15,361 bases of DNA from NCBI GenBank assembly GCA_043755865.1, contig JAYUSD010000212.1, positions 1-15,361 of the forward strand, written 5' to 3'. The notes under the pieces were generated by a model. The model searched no databases and was not told the DNA's origin. It worked only from the letters and a program-made list of their open reading frames with translations. The translations under genes were made by a program, and so were the position numbers. Shown here piece after piece: positions 1 to 5,829 of the stretch; within the stretch, counting starts at the first letter, position 1; each line of letters starts with the position of its first letter. This stretch comes from JANMDU01 sp043755865. GTDB taxonomy: Bacteria; Pseudomonadota; Gammaproteobacteria; Burkholderiales; Burkholderiaceae_C.

Positions 1-1
1 A

Positions 2-568
2 GAAGACAAAATTGCCAGCGTGGCGCTTGGCACTGCTGTTAAAGCGCGGCGCTGGGCCAATGACGCCGCAAACGCCGAGCTGAATGGAAAAATCCGCGAA
101 CTGGCCGCCAGCGCTGATCCGCTCACACGCACTTACCAAGCCAAAATGGGTTTGGATGCATCGGCAAATTTGCCCCTGGGTGCAACGGTGTACGTGTTTT
201 CCAGCAATGCGCTTGCGGGCACGAGCGGGGCCGCGGGCACAAATGGGGCAGTAATCAAGTTGCCCACGAGTGCGCTCATGCAAAACGCGCAAGGTGCGTC
301 CACCGTGTGGTTGCTCGATAAAGCCACGATGACGGTGAACCCATCCATCGTGCAAGTGGCCACGGCCGACGGCAATGAGGCCGTGATCGCATCTGGCTTG
401 AAGCTGGGAGATTCGGTGGTGAGCGCAGGTGTGCATGTGCTCTCGCCAAGCTTGAAAGTGACGATTTTTAGTGAAAAAGGCAAGGTAGCCGGCATGGAAT
501 ATGCGCAGAGCGCTACTAAATCAGTAGCGTCTACTGCGTCTTCTGCATCAGCAACTCAAGCCAAGTGA
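2..568 (+). CDS. RND efflux periplasmic adaptor (membrane-fusion protein), 3' part
   Basis: Partial gene: the frame is open to the left edge, so the N-terminus lies outside and 188 residues are visible. The protein should be the periplasmic adaptor linking the inner-membrane RND pump encoded next to an outer-membrane channel. The segment with ADPLTRTYQAKMGL matches the beta-barrel strand typical of the family (usually ADPxTRTF/Y). It is followed by the membrane-proximal domain with the LKLGDSVVSAGVHVL stretch near the end. The stop is 7 bases before the pump start, so the two genes are cotranscribed. The tail after about residue 158 is Ser/Ala/Thr rich and atypical; visible residues 161-176 are encoded by a copy of the 47-base dispersed repeat. 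The family assignment is strong; the substrate is unknown. Confidence 0.87.
   Translation, partial: EDKIASVALGTAVKARRWANDAANAELNGKIRELAASADPLTRTYQAKMGLDASANLPLGATVYVFSSNALAGTSGAAGTNGAVIKLPTSALMQNAQGASTVWLLDKATMTVNPSIVQVATADGNEAVIASGLKLGDSVVSAGVHVLSPSLKVTIFSEKGKVAGMEYAQSATKSVASTASSASATQAK
484..529 (+). repeat. 47-base dispersed repeat, copy 1 (inside adaptor gene)
   Basis: Seen directly: the core TAGCCGGCATGGA, then TGCGCAG, then a hairpin CGCTACT-AAATC-AGTAGCG with a 7-bp stem. It shares the order core, TGC spacer, hairpin with four other copies in this window. The copy is read in frame as part of the C-terminal tail of the adaptor (VAGMEYAQSATKSVA), in the opposite coding orientation to the copies in mltB and the DUF58 gene. 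Confidence 0.72.
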
Positions 569-575
569 GTTTGCT

Positions 576-3500
576 ATGAACGAGACTCACGCTGCAAACG
601 CGCAACCCAGCTCGCGCTTTAATCTCTCCAAATGGGCGATTGATCACCCCGCACTCACGCGCTATTTGATGGTCGTGCTGATGCTGCTGGGCGCGGCGAG
701 TTATTTCCAGCTCGGCCAAGATGAAGATCCACCGTTCACGTTTCGCGTCATGGCGATTCGCATGTTTTATCCGGGCGCCACAGCGCAGCAAGTCGCCGAG
801 CAAGTGCTCGATAAAGTAGAGAAGACGCTGCAAGAAGTGCCGATGGCAGACAAGATTCGCTCATATGCTAAGCCGGGCGAGGCGCTGATTATTTTTCAGA
901 TCAAAGACACGGGTGCGGGCAAAGATGTGCCGCAAATTTGGTACAACGTGCGCAAAAAAGTGGGCGATATGCGCGGCACGCTGCCGCCGGGCGTGATCGG
1001 GCCTTTCTTTAACGATGAATTTGGCGATGTGTATGGCGTGATGTATGCGCTCAAAACAGATGGCTTCACGCCTGCGCAGGGCAAAGAATTTGCTGACAGC
1101 GTGCGCCAGCAGCTTTTGCGGGTGAAAGACGTGTCCAAAGTCGAACTGTTTGGCCAGCAAGATGAAAAACTCTACGTGGAAATTTCTCAAAAGCGCTTGG
1201 CGCAATTGGGCTTAGATTTGGGCGCTGTGATTGCGCAGCTCAACGCACAAAACGCGATTGAGCCAGCGGGCGTGATCAGCACGCCGCTGGATGTGTTGCA
1301 AGTGCGCGTGGGTGGGCAGTTTAATGATCTGGAGCAGTTGCGTGCGATGCCGATGAGAGCGGCAGGAGCGCAAGGCGCAGGCGCAGCGCAAATTCGCCTC
1401 GGCGATATCGCGGATATTCGGCGCGGCTACATTGATCCGGCGCAGGTGAAAGTGCGCACGACGGATCGTGATGCGAAGGGCCTTGTGACGAGTCAAGAAG
1501 TGATCGTGCTTGGCGTGAGTATGGCCAAGGGTGGCGACATTATTGCTTTGGGCAAAGCATTGAAGGTAGCCACGGATCGCATTGAAAAAACTTTGCCATT
1601 CGGCGCCCAGCTTTCGCAAATTCAAGATCAACCTAAAGCGGTGGCCAAGTCGGTTAACGAATTTGTTGCGGTGTTGATTGAAGCGGTGGTGATCGTGCTC
1701 GCAGTGAGCTTCATCGCACTCGGTTTCCACAGCAAAGGCAAAGATGTGCCGCTGCTGCGCCGTTACACCATTGACGTACGCCCTGGCCTCGTGGTCGGTA
1801 TCACGATTCCTCTCGTGCTCGCTGTCACGTTTTTAGCAATGTGGTATTTCGGGCTGGGCTTGCACAAAATCTCGCTCGGCTCGCTCATCATCGCGCTTGG
1901 CCTGCTCGTTGACGATGCGATCATCGCCGTCGAGATGATGGTGCGCAAAATGGAAGAGGGCTATGACAAGGTGCGCGCCGCCACCTTCGCCTATGAGCTC
2001 ACTGCCATGCCGATGTTGACTGGCACATTGATTACCGCTGTCGGCTTCTTGCCGATTGGCATTGCGAAATCTGTGACCGGTGAATACACGTTTGCCATCT
2101 TCGGCGTCACGGTGATTGCGCTGCTGATCAGCTGGGTCGTCTCGGTCTATTTCGTGCCGTATCTTGGTGTGTTGATTTTGAAACACAAACAAGGCCAAGC
2201 GCTTCGCAATGCGGATGGGCATCATGAGGGCAGCGGAGCAGATCATGCGGAGCATTTCGACACGCCTTTCTACAATACCTTCCGCCGCGCGGTGAATTGG
2301 TGTGTGAAGTATCGTTGGCTGACGATTGGCGCAACGGCACTCACGTTTGCACTTGGTATCGCCGGCATGGGCAAAGTGCAGCAGCAATTTTTCCCCGATT
2401 CCTCGCGGCCTGAAATTTTGCTGGATATCTGGTTTGTGGAAGGCACGTCGCTAGCCGCAAATGAAGCTGTTGTGAAGCGCTTGGAGCAGCGGCTGATGTT
2501 AGAGGCCGGCATGGAGAGCGTGAACACGTGGGTGGGCTCGGGCGTGCCGCGTTTTTATCTGCCGATGGATCAAATTTTCCCTCAGAGCAATGCGAGCCAG
2601 ATGATCGTGTTGCCGGTGGATTTGAAAGCGCGCGAGGCGCTGCGCTTGAAGCTTCCTACTTTGCTGGCCACCGAGTTCCCTGAAATCCGAGGTAGAGCCA
2701 AGCTGCTGCCCAATGGCCCGCCAGTTCAGTATCCCGTGCAATTCCGCGTGGTGGGCGCAGAGCCAGGCGTGTTGCGCGGCTTGGCCGATACGGTGAAAGC
2801 CGAAATGCGTAAATCGCCGAATACGCGCGGCGTGAACGACAACTGGAACGAGTCGGTCAAAGCGATTCGCTTAGAGGTTGATCAAGCCAAAGCGCGGGCG
2901 CTGGGCGTGACGAGCCAGAGCATTGCGCAAGCTTCTCGCGCGATTGTGAGCGGTGCTCCGATTGGCACGTTTCGCGATGGCGATAAATTGATCGACATCG
3001 TGTTGCGCCAGCCGCTGGCTGAGCGTGATGTGATCACCGATATTGCGAATGCCTATTTGCCTACCAGCACAGGCCGCAGCATCCCGCTCACGCAGATTGC
3101 CAAGCCCGTGTTTGCATGGGAGCCGGGCGTGATGTGGCGCGAGAATCGCGACTATGCAATCACGGTGAATGCCGACATTATTGAAGGCATGCAGGGCGCA
3201 ACTGTCACGAATGAATTGCTGCCTGCGCTCAAAGCATTGGAAGCCACATGGCTAGCTCAAGGCCTAGGCAGCTACCGCATCGAAGTGGCCGGCGCAGTGG
3301 AAGAAAGCGCCAAAGGCTCGGCCTCCATTGCTGCTGGCATGCCGATCATGCTGTTTATCACGTTCACGCTTTTGATGTTGCAATTGCAAAGCTTCTCGCG
3401 AGCGATTTTGGTGTTCATCACCGGCCCGCTGGGCATCGCAGGTGTCGCAGGCGCATTGCTCATCCTAGATCGCCCGTTCGGCTTCGTCGCCTTGCTTGGC

Positions 3501-3797
3501 GTGATCGCCCTCATGGGCATGATCCAACGCAACTCCGTGATTCTGATCGATCAAATCGAGCAAGACATCCGCGCCGGCATCCCCAAATGGGACGCCATCG
3601 TAGAGTCCGCAGTCCGCCGCCTGCGCCCGATTGTGCTTACCGCAGCAGCAGCCGTGCTCGCAATGATTCCGTTAACGCGAAGCGTCTTCTGGGGGCCGAT
3701 GGCGGTGGCGATCATGGGTGGATTGATTGTGGCAACTGTGTTGACTTTGCTCGCGTTGCCTGCAATGTACGCAGCTTGGTTTCGGGTGAAGCGCTAA
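576..3797 (+). CDS. RND efflux transporter permease (AcrB/TriC-like)
   Basis: Complete 1073-residue inner-membrane pump, the normal length for the HAE/AcrB group. It should export hydrophobic compounds using the proton gradient, with the upstream adaptor and an outer-membrane channel not in this window. Visible features are a first membrane helix at about residues 28-45, then QDEDPPFTFR and a GATAQQVAEQV porter-domain segment typical of TriC-like pumps. The proton-relay pair Asp446-Asp447 sits in GLLVDDAII (AcrB Asp407/408). A second half repeats the fold from about residue 580 and ends in a helix bundle at 910-1070. Oddities are a loop of about 18 polar residues (385-403) between the second and third helices, and a His-rich cytoplasmic stretch (His549, 550, 557, 560). 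The ATG follows the adaptor stop by 7 bases. Family is near certain; substrate cannot be read from sequence. Confidence 0.95.
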   Translation: MNETHAANAQPSSRFNLSKWAIDHPALTRYLMVVLMLLGAASYFQLGQDEDPPFTFRVMAIRMFYPGATAQQVAEQVLDKVEKTLQEVPMADKIRSYAKPGEALIIFQIKDTGAGKDVPQIWYNVRKKVGDMRGTLPPGVIGPFFNDEFGDVYGVMYALKTDGFTPAQGKEFADSVRQQLLRVKDVSKVELFGQQDEKLYVEISQKRLAQLGLDLGAVIAQLNAQNAIEPAGVISTPLDVLQVRVGGQFNDLEQLRAMPMRAAGAQGAGAAQIRLGDIADIRRGYIDPAQVKVRTTDRDAKGLVTSQEVIVLGVSMAKGGDIIALGKALKVATDRIEKTLPFGAQLSQIQDQPKAVAKSVNEFVAVLIEAVVIVLAVSFIALGFHSKGKDVPLLRRYTIDVRPGLVVGITIPLVLAVTFLAMWYFGLGLHKISLGSLIIALGLLVDDAIIAVEMMVRKMEEGYDKVRAATFAYELTAMPMLTGTLITAVGFLPIGIAKSVTGEYTFAIFGVTVIALLISWVVSVYFVPYLGVLILKHKQGQALRNADGHHEGSGADHAEHFDTPFYNTFRRAVNWCVKYRWLTIGATALTFALGIAGMGKVQQQFFPDSSRPEILLDIWFVEGTSLAANEAVVKRLEQRLMLEAGMESVNTWVGSGVPRFYLPMDQIFPQSNASQMIVLPVDLKAREALRLKLPTLLATEFPEIRGRAKLLPNGPPVQYPVQFRVVGAEPGVLRGLADTVKAEMRKSPNTRGVNDNWNESVKAIRLEVDQAKARALGVTSQSIAQASRAIVSGAPIGTFRDGDKLIDIVLRQPLAERDVITDIANAYLPTSTGRSIPLTQIAKPVFAWEPGVMWRENRDYAITVNADIIEGMQGATVTNELLPALKALEATWLAQGLGSYRIEVAGAVEESAKGSASIAAGMPIMLFITFTLLMLQLQSFSRAILVFITGPLGIAGVAGALLILDRPFGFVALLGVIALMGMIQRNSVILIDQIEQDIRAGIPKWDAIVESAVRRLRPIVLTAAAAVLAMIPLTRSVFWGPMAVAIMGGLIVATVLTLLALPAMYAAWFRVKR

Positions 3798-3817
3798 GAA
3801 TTTACGCGTTTTAGCCA

Positions 3818-3866
3818 GTTAGCCGGCATAGATACTGCGTGAGGCGCTACTAAATCAGGAGTAGCG
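3818..3866 (+). repeat. 47-base dispersed repeat, copy 2 (intergenic)
   Basis: The copy begins 20 bases after the pump stop: core TTAGCCGGCATAGA, spacer TGCGTGAG, hairpin CGCTACT-AAATCAGG-AGTAGCG (7-bp stem). Its last bases run directly into the left 302-base inverted repeat. The hairpin could help end transcription of the pump gene, but there is no clear T run, so this is only a possibility. Confidence 0.7.
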
Positions 3867-3872
3867 AAAATT

Positions 3873-3948
3873 GGGGTCGGATCACAATTAATTCCGCACC
3901 CTGTTCGCTACTGCCAAAAATCTATCGAATTATTTGTGCTCTGACCCC
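3873..3948. repeat. Palindrome with GGGGTC(A/G)GA arms, left
   Basis: The arms GGGGTCGGATCAC and GTGCTCTGACCCC are an imperfect inverted pair separated by 50 bases. The equivalent pair occurs at 5722-5796. From memory, GGGGTCAGAGC-type palindromes often flank REP-associated tyrosine transposase (RAYT) genes in proteobacteria. No such gene is present here, so the link is unverified. Confidence 0.5.
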
Positions 3949-4038
3949 ATTTTTCGCGGAGCAAACCAGCAAATTCATTTCTGCAAACAAGGTTGGCATG
4001 CAACCGTTAGCACGCTAAGTTTTGCACCCTGCGGCCTA

Positions 4039-4152
4039 CCATTGGGCATTTGCCTCAGCAAATTTTTTGAAAACACACGCGATAGAGATCACCTCAATCC
4101 AACCCTCTCCCCGCGCGCCTTCCAAAAAATTTCTGATCCAAACGCCCAATGG
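4039..4152. repeat. Large imperfect hairpin inside left repeat
   Basis: The left arm CCATTGGGCATTTGCCTCAG, continuing into AAATTTTTTG and CACGCG, pairs with the right arm. Read on the opposite strand the right arm is CCATTGGGCGTTTGGATCAG, then AAATTTTTTG, then GCGCG. Together they form a long imperfect stem of about 40 bp around a loop of about 30 bases. The corresponding hairpin in the right copy is 5517-5632. Confidence 0.65.
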
Positions 4153-4181
4153 TCTCCGCTGGAAATTTGCGAGAACTCAAG

Positions 4182-4631
4182 CTAAACATAGCTGTGGCTG
4201 AGTTCGATACGTTTAACTTCACGAGAGCATGCAGTCAAAAACGGCGCTGATGAAAAGATAAAGGTGCGAAAACCATCAAGCTCTTGAAGTCCTGTGCACC
4301 AGCGACTTACCTCTCCCACAGATTGAAGTTCAGATGTTGGCTCAAATTTGAATGTTAGGCTGAGTTGGCTAATGGCATCATCGCTTTTCAATGTGCATTC
4401 TATGAATTGCCGTGTAACGTTCAATTCGAGATGCTTGCCGTTACCCCAGTCGTATGTACCGCATTAAAATAGAAGCATGTCGCCTGCATCGTTTATGCAA
4501 TCATGTGGCATAACACTCTCGTAAAACGAGAGCATTTGATCCACACCTTGGGAGAGGGTGCAATCGCTGATCGTGACACCAGAAGCTTTTGCAAATGCAG
4601 TGAATTTAGTTGGAGATTCGATGGGTTTCAT
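4182..4631 (-). pseudogene. Small hypothetical gene interrupted by in-frame TAA
   Basis: Reading the minus strand from the ATG at 4631 gives a frame of 149 sense-position codons ending at 4182. It is interrupted only by TAA at codon 56 (4464-4466). The protein reads MKPIESPTKFTAF at the start. Just after the stop it continues CGTYDWGNGKHLELNVTRQF, and ends near RIELSHSYV. The composition on both sides of the stop is that of a real soluble protein, and one C-to-T change (CAA to TAA) would explain the break. A downstream TTG start at 4424 would leave an 80-residue C-terminal piece. The intact form would be about 150 residues; I do not recognise the family. It might be a small immunity-like or accessory protein, but nothing in the sequence proves this. 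No good ribosome site precedes the ATG, and the degenerate repeat fragment lies just upstream. Confidence 0.5.
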
Positions 4632-4668
4632 GGCTTCGCCGATGGGTAAATTTGCTTTCTATAGTTTA

Positions 4669-4764
4669 TCCAATGGTACGACGCAGGCGAGCGGGTGAAG
4701 CGAGACGTGCATTGTGCAAACCTTTTGCCCTTCAACAAGCTCTCAACGAACGGGGTCAAAGTGC
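4669..4764 (-). repeat. Degenerate third fragment of the 302-base repeat
   Basis: Contains CAATGGTACGACGCAGGCG and later CGGGGTCAAAGTGC, in the same order and a similar spacing as GATGGTACGACGCAGGTG (5629 onward) and CGGGGTCAGAGCAC (5721-5734) of the right copy. The rest has diverged. It lies between the broken small gene and the end of vapC, so it could be an older insertion that removed what was between them. Confidence 0.4.
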
Positions 4765-4769
4765 ATCAA

Positions 4770-5192
4770 TCAATACAACTGAATCGGCAAATGCTTTTGA
4801 AACAACGCAAAATCTAAATCAGTCGTGAGTATCGGAAGTTCTCGGCGGCTGGATGCGGCGCAGATCAGGAAATCGGTGTTGCTGCCTTGGATGCCTTGAC
4901 CTCGGCAGCGATTGAAGAATTCGGCGGCAAGTTCGTAGTCAGCTTGTGTGAGGGCAATGTCTTCAAACGCTCGCAAACTTGTCTGTAACGCGGTGAATTG
5001 TGTTGCGAGCTTGATTCCGCTCAGCAGCTCTTGCCGGATCGCGCCAAGCATGCAGGCTCGGCCATCTTGGATGAGGTCTGTGAGTTGTGCCACAGCAGGA
5101 TGCAAAGGTGTAGGCACATCGCCTTTCTTCGTGAGCGGCACTTTGCGGCGCACTGCCAGCGACCAAACGGATGTGTCAACCAGCACTTGCAT
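4770..5192 (-). CDS. vapC: VapC-type PIN-domain toxin ribonuclease
   Basis: 140 residues, normal for the family. PIN-domain toxins cleave RNA (often tRNA or rRNA) with a metal-bound acidic cluster and are held inactive by their VapB partner. The expected acidic residues are visible: Asp6 in LVDTSVW, Glu55 in RQELLSG, Asp107 in SNTDFLICA, and Asp125 in LTTDLDF. The set is complete, so the toxin is probably active. The ATG overlaps the end of the antitoxin gene by 17 bases, and AAGG sits about 6 bases before the start, as expected for a translationally coupled pair. The gene lies in the inverted-repeat island. The target RNA cannot be read from the sequence. Confidence 0.9.
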   Translation of the reverse strand: MQVLVDTSVWSLAVRRKVPLTKKGDVPTPLHPAVAQLTDLIQDGRACMLGAIRQELLSGIKLATQFTALQTSLRAFEDIALTQADYELAAEFFNRCRGQGIQGSNTDFLICAASSRRELPILTTDLDFALFQKHLPIQLY

Positions 5193-5391
5193 GCTTAGCC
5201 TTGCGCTGGATTTTGTAGTCGTAATCAGCCTCGTATTGGATACTGCCGAAAAGGTTTAAGAGTTGGCTTTGCTGGCGCTTTTGGATGTATTCCATGAGCG
5301 CCTGCGTCACCACGGCTTTCTTGGTGCGCAGGCCGCTGATTTCCTGTGCTTCGGTGAGAAGGGAATCGTCGATTGCTAGATTGGTGGCCAT
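5176..5391 (-). CDS. vapB: VapB-type antitoxin
   Basis: 71 residues matching the short VapB/DUF2191 antitoxin family. The N-terminal MATNLAIDDSLLTEAQEISG, then LRTKKAVVTQALMEYI, fit a ribbon-helix-helix-type DNA-binding unit (residues 1-37). A C-terminal part, LLNLFGSIQYEADYDY, should wrap around the toxin. AGGAG lies 7 bases upstream of the ATG, which supports this start. The protein should both neutralise VapC and repress its own promoter. It is the first gene of the pair, overlapping vapC by 17 bases. The Ala/Lys-rich last ten residues are encoded by the overlap region. Confidence 0.87.
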   Translation of the reverse strand: MATNLAIDDSLLTEAQEISGLRTKKAVVTQALMEYIQKRQQSQLLNLFGSIQYEADYDYKIQRKAKHASAG

Positions 5392-5450
5392 GATGTGCTC
5401 CTACACACGCTGATGTGTGAATTGGTGTGTGATTATATGCCGTGTGAAAT
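5392..5450 (-). promoter_or_regulatory. Putative vapBC promoter and operator
   Basis: On the minus strand a perfect TATAAT box lies about 45 bases before the vapB ATG, within GGCATATAATCAC; no convincing -35 was found. CACAC motifs occur around it several times, and CACACGCTGATGTGTG (5404-5419) is an inverted repeat between the box and the gene. Autoregulating antitoxins usually bind such repeats, so this is a plausible operator. Both box and operator are inferences. Confidence 0.5.
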
Positions 5451-5516
5451 GGTTGCGTTGCACTTTGCTAAGCCGCAAGAAGTTCTCCGGAGCGCCCAAA
5501 ATCCCGCCAGCGGAAA

Positions 5517-5632
5517 CCATTGGGCTGTTGAATCAGAAATTTTTTGGAAGGCGCGCGGGCAGGTCGGTTGGTGCGCTACAAAACTGAATCGCGTGTGTTT
5601 TCAAAAAATTGTCTGAGGCAATAGCCCGATGG
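5517..5632. repeat. Large imperfect hairpin inside right repeat
   Basis: The arms begin CCATTGGGCTGTTGAATCAG and, on the other strand, CCATCGGGCTATTGCCTCAG. Both continue into an A/T run and then CGCG-rich DNA. It is equivalent to the hairpin at 4039-4152. The loops of the two copies differ more than the arms, which points to selection or mechanism acting on the stem. Confidence 0.62.
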
Positions 5633-5721
5633 TACGACGCAGGTGCGATGGTGGCGTGCGAATGGTTGCTTGCCAACTTAGCCTGTGAAAAGAAGATGGT
5701 TGGCGTGTGCCGCGAAAAATC

Positions 5722-5796
5722 GGGGTCAGAGCACGATTTCGTATTGGGTTGAGTTCGCGCCGGAGAGACCATTGTCCTGAATCGAGATCTGACCCC
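5722..5796. repeat. Palindrome with GGGGTCAGA arms, right
   Basis: GGGGTCAGAGCAC and GATCTGACCCC form an imperfect inverted pair, the counterpart of 3873-3948 in the left copy. The intervening 51 bases are poorly conserved between copies. Confidence 0.5.
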
Positions 5797-5829
5797 GTTT
5801 TTCGCTCCGCCCTGTCTCTCGCTACTGCC

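Larger units (their letters stand above)
3861..4162 (+). repeat. 302-base repeat, left copy
   Basis: Aligns by eye, with few gaps, to the reverse complement of 5507-5808; exact shared blocks exceed 20 bases (for example those at 4055-4080 and 4110-4135). It contains two nested palindromes: an outer one whose arms are GGGGTCGGATCAC (3873-3885) and GTGCTCTGACCCC (3936-3948), and an inner one with arms starting CCATTGGGC (4039-4152). It fills most of the 384-base gap between the pump gene and the broken ORF. A frame of about 83 codons crosses it, but the matching frame in the other copy is disrupted by indels, so I treat the repeat as non-coding. Confidence 0.75.
3861..5808. mobile_element. Candidate inverted-repeat-bounded island carrying vapBC
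   Basis: A 1948-base segment bounded by two 302-base copies in opposite orientation. The 1344 bases between them hold a small gene with an in-frame stop, a decayed third repeat fragment, and a VapBC-type toxin-antitoxin pair. Base composition looks lower in GC than the flanking genes. No transposase gene and no convincing target-site duplication were found, so if this is a mobile unit it is non-autonomous or decayed. The alternative is two independent insertions of the same repeat on either side of an existing toxin-antitoxin locus. Read as an inference from layout. Confidence 0.4.
5507..5808 (-). repeat. 302-base repeat, right copy
   Basis: Inverted partner of 3861-4162, of the same length. 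With the vapB upstream region it fills the 438-base gap before mltB. It contains GGGGTCAGAGCAC (5722-5734) with GATCTGACCCC (5786-5796), and the inner hairpin at 5517-5632. I see no gene in it; the frame of 79 codons on the minus strand is not conserved in the left copy. Confidence 0.75.

Noticed and set aside
2360..2520. GCCGGCATGG at about 2360 and GGCCGGCATGGAG at about 2505 as further copies of the 47-base repeat
   Set aside because: Only the core matches; the TGC spacer and hairpin are absent and the protein there fits the RND family without insertion.
3861..4162. Integron attC site or cassette around the toxin-antitoxin pair
   Set aside because: The repeats are palindromic, but no attC core sites with the expected pairing were found. 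The two copies are inverted rather than direct, and no integrase gene is present.
3934..4185. Plus-strand frame of 83 codons in the left inverted repeat, and a related minus-strand frame at 5533-5772
   Set aside because: The two frames share only a few residues (such as CSDP) and are shifted against each other by indels, while the DNA stems are conserved. The DNA structure, not a protein, appears to be kept.
4516..4532. Perfect palindrome CTCTCGT-AAA-ACGAGAG
   Set aside because: It is inside the broken small gene, is not repeated elsewhere in the window, and has no T run. It may be chance.
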